64,000 nucleotides of DNA from assembly GCF_903772925.1 (NCBI RefSeq), contig NZ_LR812090.1, forward strand, positions 748,629 through 812,628. The letters run 5' to 3'. The translations under genes were made by a program, and so were the position numbers. The first letter of the stretch is position 1. Each line of letters opens with the position of its first letter. The DNA is from Alteromonas macleodii (lineage in GTDB: Bacteria > Pseudomonadota > Gammaproteobacteria > Enterobacterales > Alteromonadaceae). Under the pieces are notes generated by a model that searched no databases, had not been told where the DNA came from, and saw nothing but the letters and a program-made list of their open reading frames with translations. Shown here in pieces: positions 7,411-17,171 of this stretch.

Positions 7411-10023
7411 GTGTTACAAGACTATCGCAATCACGTTGAAGAACGTGCAGCCCAAAATATCCCCCCAAAACCTCTTAATGCAGAACAGGTAGCAGCCCTT
7501 GTCGATTTGTTGAAAAGCCCGCCAGCAGGTGAAGAAGAATTCCTATTAGAGCTGCTCTCAGAGCGTGTGCCGCCAGGTGTTGATGAAGCGGCTTACGTCA
7601 AAGCTGGTTTCTTAAGTGCCATTGCAAAAGGCGAAGACAGTTGTGAACTTATCTCAAAAGAGAAAGCTGTTGAATTGCTGGGAAATATGCATGGCGGTTA
7701 TAACATTGCGACGTTAGTAGAGCTACTTGACGATGAAGACCTTGCTCCATTGGCTGCCAAAGAGTTAAAACACACGTTGCTGATGTTTGATGCTTATCAC
7801 GATGTGGAAGAAAAACACAAAGCGGGTAACGAGTACGCTACTGCGATCATTAAATCTTGGGCAGAAGGTGAGTGGTTCACGTCGCGCAAGTTAATGGACG
7901 ATAAAATTACTTACACTGTATTTAAGGTGACCGGTGAAACCAATACTGATGATTTGTCGCCCGCACCTGACGCATGGTCTCGCCCAGATATTCCATTGCA
8001 CGCTCTTGCTGCTTACAAAATGCCACGCGAAGGTTTAGAGCCAGAAGAACCTGGCGTTAAAGGACCAATGGCGCAAATAGAAGAAGTCAAAAGTAAGGGC
8101 TACCCCGTTGCTTTTGTTGGTGATGTAGTAGGTACAGGCTCATCGCGTAAGTCGGCGACTAACTCTGTCTTGTGGTTCTTTGGCGAGGACTTGTCGGGCG
8201 TGCCTAACAAACGGGGCGGTGGCGTATGTATCGGTTCCAAAGTCGCACCTATTTTCTTTAACACCATGGAAGACGCGGGCGCATTAGTATTTGAAGCCGA
8301 CGTTGAAAAAATGAATATGGGAGATGTGATAGATATCTACCCATTTGAAGGAAAAATCACTAATCACGAAACCGGTGAGCTACTTGCTGAATACAGCTAT
8401 AAATCGAAAGTTATTTTAGATGAGGTGCGTGCCGGCGGACGTATTAACCTGATCATCGGGCGCGGTCTTACCGAGAAGGCGCGTGAGACACTAGGTTTAG
8501 GCCCAACGGATTTATTCCGTACGCCTGAACAGCCGAAAGACAGCGGAGCGGGTTTCTCGCTTGCGCAGAAAATGGTAGGCAAAGCCTGTGGTGTTGAAGG
8601 CATTCGCCCCGGCACCTACTGCGAGCCTAAAATGACAACCGTTGGTTCGCAAGATACTACAGGTCCCATGACCCGTGATGAGCTTAAAGACTTAGCTTGC
8701 CTTGGCTTTACGGCCGACTTGACCATGCAGTCCTTTTGTCACACGGCTGCTTATCCAAAGCCGGTGGATATTGAAACCCAGCACACGCTGCCTGATTTTA
8801 TTATGAATCGGGGTGGGGTATCGCTTCGTCCCGGTGACGGTATTATTCACAGCTGGTTAAACCGCATGCTGTTACCTGACACAGTAGGCACCGGTGGTGA
8901 CTCGCATACTCGTTTCCCATTGGGAATTTCGTTCCCAGCGGGCTCTGGCTTGGTGGCATTTGCTGCAGCAACGGGTGTTATGCCCCTGGATATGCCAGAG
9001 TCTATATTGGTGCGCTTTAAAGGCGAAATGCAGCCGGGCATTACCTTACGAGACCTTGTACATGCCATTCCGCTATATGGCATTAAACAAGGGCTATTAA
9101 CGGTAGAGAAAAAAGGCAAAATCAATGCGTTCTCTGGCCGTATATTAGAAATCGAAGGGTTGGAAAACCTTACTGTAGAACAGGCGTTTGAGTTATCGGA
9201 TGCATCGGCAGAACGTTCAGCTGCAGGTTGTACTATCAACCTTTCTGAAGAGTCGATAGCTGAATATCTGCGTTCAAATATTACTATGCTTCGCTGGATG
9301 ATTAATGAAGGTTATGGCGACCCTCGTACGCTAGAGCGCCGCGCGCAGAAAATGGAAGAGTGGCTTGCTAACCCAGAATTAATGCGCGCCGATAAGGATG
9401 CTGAATATGCCGAAGTTATCGAAATTGACCTTAACGACATTAAAGAGCCTATCGTCTGCTGCCCAAATGATCCCGACGATGCGAAAACCCTATCTGACGT
9501 TGCAGGTGATAAGGTAGATGAAGTCTTCATTGGCTCGTGTATGACAAACATTGGCCACTTCCGGGCAGCCGGCAAATTGCTTGAGCAATACAATAAAACA
9601 CTTCCAACCCGATTATGGATGTCGCCACCGACTAAGATGGACAAAGCCCAGTTAATGGAAGAGGGGTACTACAACATTTACGGTCGTGTGGGCGTACGCA
9701 CCGAGATGCCGGGGTGTTCACTTTGTATGGGTAACCAAGCAAGGGTAGACGCGGGCGCCACTGTGCTCTCAACATCAACCCGAAACTTCCCTAACCGTTT
9801 AGGTGATGGAGCGAATGTGTATCTAACCTCAGCAGAGCTTGCTGCGGTTGGCGCAATTGTGGGCCGCATTCCTACCGCTGAGGAATACATGGAATACGCC
9901 AGCAAAATTAACGCAATGTCGGGAGAAGTATTCCGCTACTTAAACTTCGACAAAATGCCTAGCTTTAAAAAGGCGGAAGAAGAAGCTAAGGCGCGCATTA
10001 TTCCAACGTTGAATGTTGCTTAA
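7411..10023 (+). CDS. acnB: Aconitate hydratase B, canonical form (AcnB paralogue 2)
   Basis: 870 residues from the GTG at 7411, which has GAGGAAG about 6 nt upstream. This start reproduces the E. coli AcnB N-terminus (LQDYRNHVEERAA) and places the cluster ligands at C710, C769 and C772, the E. coli numbering, which fixes the start better than the upstream TTG at 7348. Domains are HEAT-like (about 1-155), swivel (about 160-380) and catalytic; GSCMTNIGHFRAAGK and PGCSLCMGNQARV carry the ligands. It catalyses citrate-isocitrate isomerisation and, in E. coli, also 2-methylisocitrate dehydration and mRNA binding as apo-protein. Codon use is less biased than in the long paralogue at 240-3050. A terminator follows at 10041-10075. 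Confidence 0.95.
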   Translation: MLQDYRNHVEERAAQNIPPKPLNAEQVAALVDLLKSPPAGEEEFLLELLSERVPPGVDEAAYVKAGFLSAIAKGEDSCELISKEKAVELLGNMHGGYNIATLVELLDDEDLAPLAAKELKHTLLMFDAYHDVEEKHKAGNEYATAIIKSWAEGEWFTSRKLMDDKITYTVFKVTGETNTDDLSPAPDAWSRPDIPLHALAAYKMPREGLEPEEPGVKGPMAQIEEVKSKGYPVAFVGDVVGTGSSRKSATNSVLWFFGEDLSGVPNKRGGGVCIGSKVAPIFFNTMEDAGALVFEADVEKMNMGDVIDIYPFEGKITNHETGELLAEYSYKSKVILDEVRAGGRINLIIGRGLTEKARETLGLGPTDLFRTPEQPKDSGAGFSLAQKMVGKACGVEGIRPGTYCEPKMTTVGSQDTTGPMTRDELKDLACLGFTADLTMQSFCHTAAYPKPVDIETQHTLPDFIMNRGGVSLRPGDGIIHSWLNRMLLPDTVGTGGDSHTRFPLGISFPAGSGLVAFAAATGVMPLDMPESILVRFKGEMQPGITLRDLVHAIPLYGIKQGLLTVEKKGKINAFSGRILEIEGLENLTVEQAFELSDASAERSAAGCTINLSEESIAEYLRSNITMLRWMINEGYGDPRTLERRAQKMEEWLANPELMRADKDAEYAEVIEIDLNDIKEPIVCCPNDPDDAKTLSDVAGDKVDEVFIGSCMTNIGHFRAAGKLLEQYNKTLPTRLWMSPPTKMDKAQLMEEGYYNIYGRVGVRTEMPGCSLCMGNQARVDAGATVLSTSTRNFPNRLGDGANVYLTSAELAAVGAIVGRIPTAEEYMEYASKINAMSGEVFRYLNFDKMPSFKKAEEEAKARIIPTLNVA

Positions 10024-10040
10024 AATAGTGTATAAACTAC

Positions 10041-10075
10041 AAAGCCGGTTGCCTTAGTGGTGACCGGCTTTTTTT
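10041..10075 (+). terminator. Terminator after the second acnB
   Basis: AAGCCGGT / ACCGGCTT stem with an inner CC-GG extension and a TTAG-centred loop, followed by TTTTTTA. It overlaps the farthest upstream candidate start of the next gene, supporting the later ATG at 10096. Confidence 0.85.
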
Positions 10076-10095
10076 ATGGCGAAAAGGAATGTCTA

Positions 10096-10545
10096 ATGGG
10101 AAAATCTTTCTTTATTGTTGCTGCACTTGTATTAACCTTAGGGTGTGCAAAAGCGCAGGTAGACCCTGTATCGTCACTGAATTCAGTGGACTTCGAATCT
10201 ATTACACTGGAGATAGGTGGCAAGCACTATGAAGTTGAGTATGCCAATACCTTTGAGCAACGCGCGCAGGGCCTTATGTTTCGCAAAGCCTTGTGCGAAG
10301 ACTGCGGTATGTTTTTTAAGTTTTCTAGCCCCAAATTTGCGGGCATGTGGATGAAAAACACCTTTGTTCCCCTAGACGTAGCATTTATCGACAGAAATGG
10401 CGTAATAACGGATATAAAACCTCTCACTCCCCATAGTTTGGAGTCGGTCGGATCATCGAAAGAGGTACTTTACGCGTTGGAAATGAACCAAGGGTGGTTT
10501 GCCGAGAATAATATAAAAGTAGGCGACCAAATAACGATTGATTAA
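10096..10545 (+). CDS. DUF192 family exported protein
   Basis: 149 residues from the ATG at 10096 (AAAAGGAATGT upstream). An upstream ATG at 10057 would begin inside the terminator and is rejected. The N-terminus is a signal peptide (MGKSFFIVAALVLTLG) followed by CAKAQ, either a lipoprotein site or a type I cleavage site. The rest is the compact DUF192 fold with the family hallmarks QGLMFR, GMFF and GMWMKNTFVPLDVAFI. The family has no firmly assigned function. A Cys pair (CEDC) lies before GMFF. Confidence 0.8.
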   Translation: MGKSFFIVAALVLTLGCAKAQVDPVSSLNSVDFESITLEIGGKHYEVEYANTFEQRAQGLMFRKALCEDCGMFFKFSSPKFAGMWMKNTFVPLDVAFIDRNGVITDIKPLTPHSLESVGSSKEVLYALEMNQGWFAENNIKVGDQITID

Positions 10546-10603
10546 CCGCGTAAAGCGCGGTTGCTGCTAGCGAAAAGCTAGTTTTATTCTGGAGTTAAAT
10601 ATA

Positions 10604-11953
10604 GTGACAAATGCCTTATCGATAGCTAAGTTCGGTGGAACTAGCGTAGCGAATTACGAAGTAATGCAAAACTGCGCCCGAATTGTTGCCGGTAATGAAA
10701 AAACACGCATTGTGGTAGTGAGTGCTTCAGCTGGGGTAACAAATCACCTTGTAAGCCTAGCTCATACACCAATGACGCAACAGCAAATTGAAGAAACCTG
10801 CCAAGCCATTGTGGATATAGAACACGCTATTCTAAATAAGCTTGATGACAAAGATGCAGTAGAGCCTAAACTTAACGATTTGCTAGAAGAAATGCGCAGC
10901 TTAGCATTTCACGAAGAAATCCTTCACCGCGATGATTTAAAAGATCAGCTGCTTTCTATGGGTGAGCGAATGTCATCATTGATGTTCTCATCAGTGCTTG
11001 CGGAGCAAGGCGTGAAAACCATGAACTTTGACGTTCGCAAAGTACTTCGTACTGACAGCGAATTCGGTGAAGGCGCGCCTCAAATAGAAGAGATTGAAAA
11101 ACTTGCTAAGCAGCTGCTCGCGCCAGAAATCAAAGACGCTATTGTAGTTACACAAGGTTTTGTTGGTGCAGATGAAGAAGGCCGTACAACAACCCTTGGT
11201 CGTGGTGGCTCTGATTTTACGGCTGCACTACTTGCAGAAGCGCTTGATGCCGAATCGTGCGAGATTTGGACTGATGTAACGGGTGTGTACACGACTGACC
11301 CACGCATTACTCCGGCTGCCCATCCGTTACCTGAGCTCAGCTTTGAAGAAGCCGCGGAAATGGCTACTTTTGGTGCCAAGGTACTACACCCTGCCACTAT
11401 GGAGCCTGCGCTTCGCAAAGACATTAAAGTGTTTGTAGGTTCAAGCAAAGAGCCAGAAAAGGGCGGTACATGGATTGTGCGTGATTGTGAGCACGAGCCT
11501 CCGTACCGTGCGATTACTCGCCGTAAAGAGCAAGTAATGGTGACAGTGAAAACTCCAAAGATGATGTACGCGCAAGGTTTCCTACAGCAGGTATTTGCTA
11601 TCATCGCTAAGCATAAGCTGAGTGTCGATTTGGTCACCACTTCAGAAATCTCGGTATCTTTTACCCTTGATAACCCCGCGAACTCTGTAGCTCAGCGTTT
11701 GAATAAAGAGACCATTGCCGAACTTGAAACCATCTGTGACGTTAAAGTAGAAAAAGGTTACGACCTTGTCACCGTTGTAGGAAACAACATGCAAACGGCT
11801 ATTGGGGTTTCAAGTAAGATTCTATCTGCGGTATCTGATTTTAACTTACGCATGATTTGCTTTGGCGCTAATCCGCACAACCTATCGTTTTTGGTTAACG
11901 AGACCGACAGTGATGACGTGGTTCGCAAGCTGCATTCGGCATTGTTTGAATAA
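10604..11953 (+). CDS. lysC: Lysine-sensitive aspartokinase III
   Basis: 449 residues, the length of E. coli LysC. It phosphorylates aspartate, the first step towards lysine, threonine and methionine. The amino-acid kinase domain begins with KFGGTSV at 9-15, followed by GRGGSDFTAALLAEAL near 200 and the EIWTDVTGVYTTDPR block near 220. The C-terminal part (about 305-449) holds the paired ACT domains that bind lysine. GTG start with GGAG 10 nt upstream. Only 58 nt separate it from the preceding gene, containing two small hairpins (CCGCG/CGCGG and CTAGC/GCTAG), too short for the lysine riboswitch that many relatives carry here. Confidence 0.93.
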   Translation: MTNALSIAKFGGTSVANYEVMQNCARIVAGNEKTRIVVVSASAGVTNHLVSLAHTPMTQQQIEETCQAIVDIEHAILNKLDDKDAVEPKLNDLLEEMRSLAFHEEILHRDDLKDQLLSMGERMSSLMFSSVLAEQGVKTMNFDVRKVLRTDSEFGEGAPQIEEIEKLAKQLLAPEIKDAIVVTQGFVGADEEGRTTTLGRGGSDFTAALLAEALDAESCEIWTDVTGVYTTDPRITPAAHPLPELSFEEAAEMATFGAKVLHPATMEPALRKDIKVFVGSSKEPEKGGTWIVRDCEHEPPYRAITRRKEQVMVTVKTPKMMYAQGFLQQVFAIIAKHKLSVDLVTTSEISVSFTLDNPANSVAQRLNKETIAELETICDVKVEKGYDLVTVVGNNMQTAIGVSSKILSAVSDFNLRMICFGANPHNLSFLVNETDSDDVVRKLHSALFE

Positions 11954-11978
11954 GGACTAGATTTGCGTAAAGCGTAAA

Positions 11979-12010
11979 AAAAACGGTCGCCTCAAGGCGG
12001 CCGTTTTTGT
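11979..12010 (+). terminator. Terminator between lysC and the SOUL gene
   Basis: AAACGGTCGCC, TCAA loop, GGCGGCCGTTT (one mismatch) flanked by an A-run before and TTTTTG after. The symmetry allows it to stop both lysC and the converging gene at 12031. Confidence 0.85.
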
Positions 12011-12030
12011 TTTGAGGTAAGTACAAGTAG

Positions 12031-12651
12031 CTAGAGAGCTTCTACCGGAATAATAATTTCATGGCGCTTATTCCAAGGCAGAGTGAATGGAGAGTCGTAG
12101 CCCATGTAGCTTGGTGAACCCGCCGTTTCGATATTGTTTTCTTCCAATACTTTGTGCAGTTTACGGGTGTATTCCTCTTTATCACTATCGCTACTAAAGC
12201 CTGAATAGCGGATAGCCGCCACGGTTCTTTCCGACACGGCAACAAGAGATACATTATCGTTAGTGGGGGTAGGTGCACTTTGCATGTCATATTTACTGGG
12301 TAAGAAAAACATCATAGTTTCTGACGATACTTCAACCGGTGAGGTCATCGCAATTTCTTGTGAACGCTTGCCTATCTCAACTGGCGAAGTCATAGAAATG
12401 TCGCTATTCGTCTTGTTCTCACCAGAGATATAGTTAAAAAGTAGGTTAAAAGCCCCTGTATCTTCGGCTCCCTTAGACATTACGCCCACAGCTTGGTTGT
12501 AATGTCTGATTTCAATATCATCAGCCAGTGTTTTGATAACTGTGTAGGGCAGTGTTTCTGTATCTTTGTAATACGTTGGTTCAGACTGGCTCATGGTGGA
12601 TATCAGTAAAGTAGCAATAAGAAGTGACAGGCGGTAAAAGTTAGCAAGCAT
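12031..12651 (-). CDS. SOUL-family haem-binding-like exported protein
   Basis: 206 residues from the ATG at 12651, chosen because it starts a normal signal peptide (MLANFYRLSLLIATLL); an in-frame ATG at 12711 would put 20 extra residues before it. The mature part has the SOUL/HBP signature twice, ISMTSPVE and IAMTSPVE, with an IEIRHYNQAVG strand and a C-terminal PWNKRHEI. Members bind haem or other tetrapyrroles hydrophobically; the role in bacteria is unsettled. It is single, between two terminators. Confidence 0.8.
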   Translation of the reverse strand: MLANFYRLSLLIATLLISTMSQSEPTYYKDTETLPYTVIKTLADDIEIRHYNQAVGVMSKGAEDTGAFNLLFNYISGENKTNSDISMTSPVEIGKRSQEIAMTSPVEVSSETMMFFLPSKYDMQSAPTPTNDNVSLVAVSERTVAAIRYSGFSSDSDKEEYTRKLHKVLEENNIETAGSPSYMGYDSPFTLPWNKRHEIIIPVEAL

Positions 12652-12771
12652 AGAGTTTTTAAAGTTTGTTATTTGTACTGTTTCTACGTTAAAAAGCCGA
12701 TTAATGGTCATTCTAGTGTTGCTAAGTGTTTTTGCCGCCCCAAGGGTAATTGCTGTTTATGCAACAGGCAC

Positions 12772-12794
12772 AAAAAAGGGGCGTAAGCCCCTTT
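12772..12794 (-). terminator. Terminator of the chemotaxis receptor gene
   Basis: AAAGGGGC, 4-nt loop, GCCCCTTT (12775-12794). On the minus strand the stem is followed by a run of T (complement of the A-run at 12772-12777), 24 nt past the receptor stop. Confidence 0.8.
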
Positions 12795-12817
12795 CATAAA
12801 TAGCATGCAAGCAGTGC

Positions 12818-14842
12818 TTATACTTTAAACTGCCTGATAGACTGCTGTAGCTCTTCGGCAAGACGTGCTACTTCGTGGCTAGATTCAGAGGTTTGCTGTG
12901 CACCCGCTGTCGTCTCTTCAGCAATGCCTACAATGGTTTCAAGTTTTTCACTGATTTCTTGCGATACGGTATTTTGTTCACGGGCTGACTGCTCAATTTG
13001 AGAGCTAACATCATGGGCCTTGTGAACCGCATCGGTAATGATATCTAGCGCCTGCGTGGCTTTTTCGGTTTGTGCAACACAAGCCGCAGTCTGCTCTTTA
13101 CCTTGGTCCATCACAGACACCGCTTTTTCAGCACCAGCTTGAAGAACTTCAATCATGGCGTTGATTTCTTGTGTCGACTCCTGTGTGCGACTCGCAAGGG
13201 TTCTTACTTCATCTGCAACGACCGCAAAGCCTCGGCCTTGCTCACCGGCACGAGCAGCTTCGATAGCGGCGTTCAATGCAAGTAAGTTAGTTTGGTCGGC
13301 AACACCGCGAATAACGTCAAGAATGCCACCAATGCTTGCGCTATCTTGGTGAAGCTTATTAATAACGTCGGCTGCTTCTTGAACATCCCGAGACAAGATT
13401 TCAATAGTGTTTTTGTTTTCCAGCGAGATCTGGCGAACATTTTCTGCTTCGGCATCAGCATGACGAATTTGGCTAAGCGTGTCTTCGGCATTTTGTACAA
13501 CAAGCTGCGACGTTGAGTGCATTTCTGTTGTCGCCGTCGCGACTTGGCCAATTTGTGATTTCTGATCCTGAATTGAATGTGTGGTTTGTGCCGTCACGGC
13601 TGATGTTTGTTCCGACGCCGCAGCTAACTGCTCTGCGCGAACGTTAATGGCAGTAATCAGCTCTTTCAGGTTGCCAATTAGCGTATTACAGTTTCTTGCT
13701 AGTAGCCCAAACTCGTCTTGCGCTGAATCGTCTAGGCGATGAGTAAGGTCACCCGATGAAGCAACAGTAAGTAGTTCGTTTACGCGATAAAGCGGGCGTG
13801 TAATAGCACGAACGGTTACGTAGCCAATGAAGGCTGCTACGGCAATAGAGATGAGAACAACAACAATAACAAAGGTGTTACCTGTTGTAATGGCACCGTT
13901 CACCTGATTTTCTATATGAGATGCTTTCTTATCAGCAAGATTCAGCAGGTTTTCAAGTGCCACAACACCCTGTGCGATATTTGAATCTGATGCATTAAGT
14001 GCTTGTTCAGCATCGTTTCTGCGCTCTAAACGATCCACATGAAGCTGCACTACGCCGTCGTTAGCTTTTATGGCATTGATGGCGTCATTTACTAAGTCGT
14101 TAATATCATCAAGTGTACCTGAGTCATCACGACCGCCCGCTGCTTCAACCATTTCGCTTAGCTGGGTAACTACTTTTTCAACTACAAGGTCAACTTCGTT
14201 GCCAAGTGTCTGTGAGCGAACTAGCGTTTCAGTTTTGATATATTCATAAGAAACAGTAAGTAGCGAAAGAAGCGAAGTTTCAAGTTGACCACCAATCTCA
14301 GCAGCACGTCTGAGGTTAGGATCGCGCTGAACCGCGTCTAGGTCCGAAAAATCCAGAAGGTAGGTAGAGGCATCGTCTGCATTATCTTCAGCATCACCTA
14401 GTTTGTCTTGTATATTGTTGCGCAAGTCGAGGTACATTTGGTGATTTTTGTACATAGCCTCAACATTAGTGATATACGCATCATAAGATTCGCGAACACT
14501 GTTTAGCGTGTTTCTAAGCTCTGGCTCATTACTAACGGCCTGCGCTAGCTTATTGTACTCGTTTTCAAAGGTATCTTTGGCAGAGTCGAATGACGCTCTT
14601 TTGTCCTTAAGATCACTTAAATCTTCTTCGATATAGCTTTCGAAGGTAAGTCGACCCATATTTAGGAAGCTTGCTTTAAGTGCATTACTGCCTGCTACCG
14701 TGGGCAAAGCAACGTCATTTACTTCCTCTGTTGCAGAGCCTATGGAATTGAGGTTATAAAGTGAGACAACACTTATAACGATTAGAAGTGCGCTAATCGC
14801 TACAAATCCCCCGATTACGCGTGTGGCTACCGTTATTTTCAT
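12818..14842 (-). CDS. Methyl-accepting chemotaxis protein
   Basis: 674 residues. TM1 is at about 8-30, followed by a mostly helical periplasmic sensor of about 285 residues rich in heptad-like patterns, TM2 at about 322-345, a HAMP domain ([17 protein letters not shown], about 345-400) and the cytoplasmic signalling helices. The hairpin tip [19 protein letters not shown] with the following [15 protein letters not shown] is intact, so it should couple to CheA/CheW. No PAS or Cache domain was recognised; the ligand is unknown. GGAG lies 6 nt before the ATG. No chemotaxis partners are near, which is usual. Confidence 0.93.
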   Translation of the reverse strand: MKITVATRVIGGFVAISALLIVISVVSLYNLNSIGSATEEVNDVALPTVAGSNALKASFLNMGRLTFESYIEEDLSDLKDKRASFDSAKDTFENEYNKLAQAVSNEPELRNTLNSVRESYDAYITNVEAMYKNHQMYLDLRNNIQDKLGDAEDNADDASTYLLDFSDLDAVQRDPNLRRAAEIGGQLETSLLSLLTVSYEYIKTETLVRSQTLGNEVDLVVEKVVTQLSEMVEAAGGRDDSGTLDDINDLVNDAINAIKANDGVVQLHVDRLERRNDAEQALNASDSNIAQGVVALENLLNLADKKASHIENQVNGAITTGNTFVIVVVLISIAVAAFIGYVTVRAITRPLYRVNELLTVASSGDLTHRLDDSAQDEFGLLARNCNTLIGNLKELITAINVRAEQLAAASEQTSAVTAQTTHSIQDQKSQIGQVATATTEMHSTSQLVVQNAEDTLSQIRHADAEAENVRQISLENKNTIEILSRDVQEAADVINKLHQDSASIGGILDVIRGVADQTNLLALNAAIEAARAGEQGRGFAVVADEVRTLASRTQESTQEINAMIEVLQAGAEKAVSVMDQGKEQTAACVAQTEKATQALDIITDAVHKAHDVSSQIEQSAREQNTVSQEISEKLETIVGIAEETTAGAQQTSESSHEVARLAEELQQSIRQFKV

Positions 14843-14949
14843 CGGAACTCCTGGATGAGTGTTTTTTATTTTTATCCCTAACGATATTACCCGCCTCAGC
14901 TAACAAAATATAGCACTTATAAAGTGACGCTTGCTTGAATGCTGAGCAG

Positions 14950-14970
14950 GTAACGAAACATCATCGTTAC
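14950..14970. promoter_or_regulatory. Perfect inverted repeat upstream of the chemotaxis receptor
   Basis: GTAACGA (14950-14956), 7 nt, TCGTTAC (14964-14970), about 108 nt before the receptor start. There is no T-tract on the receptor strand, so an operator is as likely as a hairpin. The 283-nt gap 14843-15125 holds nothing else that I recognise. Confidence 0.35.
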
Positions 14971-15125
14971 TTTTACAAGTAAGTGTATCGGCTACAAAGA
15001 CTTAATGTTTATTTTATTTAGCACTTAAGTCTAATTGTTATTACTGGTACAACCAGTTAAGCCGGGAAAAGCGGGTTCTTTCTCAGATAAGTTTCGTATC
15101 TAAAGGCGTGTATACAATAATGATT

Positions 15126-15953
15126 TTATGCTGTAACGCTAATCAAAGCTGAGGTATCTAAATTCAACAGCGTCATACTTTGCCCCCACACGTAGCCAGT
15201 ATCTAAACCAACAAATTGTGAGTTATTTGTATGACCTGATAGGGCGGCCCAGTGTCCGAAAATTACTCGCTGGCTAGTTGTGAGCTTTGTATTTTCTACT
15301 TCAAACCAAGGCTTTAAGGTGCTATTAGCAGTATTGGAAACTGTACTAGGATGAGACTTGTTGTCAAAGTCGAGGGTGCCATCTGTATGAACAAACCGCA
15401 TGCGCGTACACGCATTTACAATAAAGCGCAGTCGCTCGTCCTCCTCAAGTTTATCTGACCACTTGTCGGGTGTATTACCGTACATCTTTGAAAGAAAAGT
15501 GGCGTAATCATCGGACTTGAGGATGTTGCTAACTTCATCACTAAGTGAAACGCAATCATCGATAGACCATTGAGGATAAAGACCAGCGTGAACCATTATT
15601 GATTGTTCGTTTAACTTCGTTGCCAGCGGGAACTGCCTTAACCAATCGACAAGTTCTGTTAAATCTGCCGCATTAAGTAGTGGCTCTAATTTGTCTGACT
15701 TTTTCGCTTTGCGAATACCGTTTACAACAGCAAGTAAGTGCAGGTCGTGATTACCTAAAACACTACTAAATTGGCTGCCAAGAGATTTCAGAAAACGCAA
15801 TGTGCTTAGCGAATCTTCTCCTCTTGCAACCAAATCGCCGACAGCAAACAGCTTGTCGTTTGTCTCGTCAAATTCTACTTTATCCAATACGCGGCGAAGG
15901 CCGTCATAACAGCCTTGAATATCGCCAATGACGTAGGTATTACCTTTAGACAT
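15126..15953 (-). CDS. apaH: Symmetrical diadenosine tetraphosphatase
   Basis: 275 residues, the size of E. coli ApaH. It hydrolyses Ap4A to two ADP (and decaps NpnN-RNA). The calcineurin-like metallophosphatase motifs are in order: GDIQGCYDGL (9-18), GDLVARGEDSL (about 40), LGNHDLHLL (about 66) and a late VHAGLYP block. It is the last gene of the lptD-surA-pdxA-rsmA-apaG-apaH operon, 7 nt after apaG. Confidence 0.95.
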   Translation of the reverse strand: MSKGNTYVIGDIQGCYDGLRRVLDKVEFDETNDKLFAVGDLVARGEDSLSTLRFLKSLGSQFSSVLGNHDLHLLAVVNGIRKAKKSDKLEPLLNAADLTELVDWLRQFPLATKLNEQSIMVHAGLYPQWSIDDCVSLSDEVSNILKSDDYATFLSKMYGNTPDKWSDKLEEDERLRFIVNACTRMRFVHTDGTLDFDNKSHPSTVSNTANSTLKPWFEVENTKLTTSQRVIFGHWAALSGHTNNSQFVGLDTGYVWGQSMTLLNLDTSALISVTA

Positions 15954-15960
15954 AAAACCC

Positions 15961-16335
15961 TTAATGAAGAATGCTTGGAATAGCTAGGCGAAATACGTTT
16001 ATAGGAACGCGGAAGCGCTCGCCGCTTTCTAGTTCCATTACATAATAGCCTTCCATATTGCCAACTGGTGTGTCAATGACTGCGCCGCTCGTATAGTCAA
16101 AATGTTCACCCGCTTTCATTATAGGCTGTTTTCCTACCACTCCATCACCTTCTACTTCTGACGTTTTACCGTTAGCGTCGGTTATCTTCCAGTAGCGACT
16201 AAGCAGTTGTACGGTATGCTCGCTATTGTTTTCAATAGTAATGTGGTAGGCGAAAGCAAATTGCTTGGAATCTGAGGGAAGGTGCTCAGGAAGGTGACGG
16301 GTTTTCACCCGCACCTTTATATCAAGTACATCCAT
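15961..16335 (-). CDS. apaG: ApaG/CorD domain protein
   Basis: 124 residues, a single fibronectin-III-like beta sandwich with the family blocks LLSRYWKITDANG, GEGVVGKQP-like VEGDGVVGKQP and YTSGAVIDTPVGNMEGYY. The family has been linked to phosphate-ester or cobalt-related phenotypes without a settled biochemical role. Lies 8 nt after rsmA and 7 nt before apaH in the conserved operon. Confidence 0.95.
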   Translation of the reverse strand: MDVLDIKVRVKTRHLPEHLPSDSKQFAFAYHITIENNSEHTVQLLSRYWKITDANGKTSEVEGDGVVGKQPIMKAGEHFDYTSGAVIDTPVGNMEGYYVMELESGERFRVPINVFRLAIPSILH

Positions 16336-16343
16336 AGAGGAAC

Positions 16344-17171
16344 TTACTGCTCTTGTTGGTGCTCTTTTGCCGATACAGCGTTAGCTATAGTGGCAAAGTC
16401 GTTAAGCGATAGCACTTCTGCGCGAGAAGTTGGATCTATCCCTAACTCACGGATTTCTTCCTCACTCAAGCTGTCTTTCAGTGAGTTACGAATAGTTTTT
16501 CGGCGTTGATTAAAAGCCTGTGCACAAACGCGCTCAAGCGTGTTTACTGATTCAACATCAACGGGTGGAGCTTGATGCGGAACTAGTTTTACAACAGCCG
16601 AGTCTACTTTCGGAGGTGGCTTGAAGGCACCTGGCGGAACATTCAAAACAGGGATCACGTGGCAATAATACTGGGCCATAACAGAAAGCCTGCCGTAGTT
16701 CTTAGAGCCAGGGCCCGCTGCTAGCCTGTTAACCACTTCTTTTTGAAGCATAAAGTGCATGTCTTCAATGCACTGAGCATGGTCAAAAAGGTGGAACATT
16801 AGCGGCGTTGAAATGTTGTAAGGCAAGTTACCAAATACACGAAGCTTCTTGTCTTTTACTGGCATTTCTTTGCATAGTGCGCCGAAATCCATCGTCATCG
16901 CGTCTTGTTCAATAACGGTTAGTTTTTCTCCGTTGAATGGGTGATGTCGCAGTCGTTTGGCAAGGTCGCGGTCAAGTTCAATAACCGTTAATGCGTCAAC
17001 TTCTTCACAAACAGGGTCTGTTAATGCGCCTAAACCCGGCCCAATTTCTACCAGGTTTTGCTCATTTTTTGGCGCGATGGCTGCTACAATTTTACCTATC
17101 ACGTAGTCATCGTGTAGGAAGTTCTGCCCGAATCGCTTTCTGGCCGTATGGCCTAAATGTGTTTTACTCAT
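16344..17171 (-). CDS. rsmA: 16S rRNA dimethyladenosine methyltransferase
   Basis: 275 residues. KsgA/RsmA dimethylates the two adjacent adenines near the 3' end of 16S rRNA in late small-subunit assembly. N-terminal [11 protein letters not shown], the SAM-binding [11 protein letters not shown] (about 42-52), the catalytic [12 protein letters not shown] (NLPY motif) and the C-terminal helical domain ending near [10 protein letters not shown] are all present. The start overlaps the pdxA stop by 4 nt (ATGA), implying translational coupling. Confidence 0.96.
   Translation of the reverse strand: MSKTHLGHTARKRFGQNFLHDDYVIGKIVAAIAPKNEQNLVEIGPGLGALTDPVCEEVDALTVIELDRDLAKRLRHHPFNGEKLTVIEQDAMTMDFGALCKEMPVKDKKLRVFGNLPYNISTPLMFHLFDHAQCIEDMHFMLQKEVVNRLAAGPGSKNYGRLSVMAQYYCHVIPVLNVPPGAFKPPPKVDSAVVKLVPHQAPPVDVESVNTLERVCAQAFNQRRKTIRNSLKDSLSEEEIRELGIDPTSRAEVLSLNDFATIANAVSAKEHQQEQ

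Noticed and set aside
10546..10603. Lysine riboswitch before lysC
   Set aside because: The gap is only 58 nt and contains two small hairpins, far too short for the known lysine aptamer.
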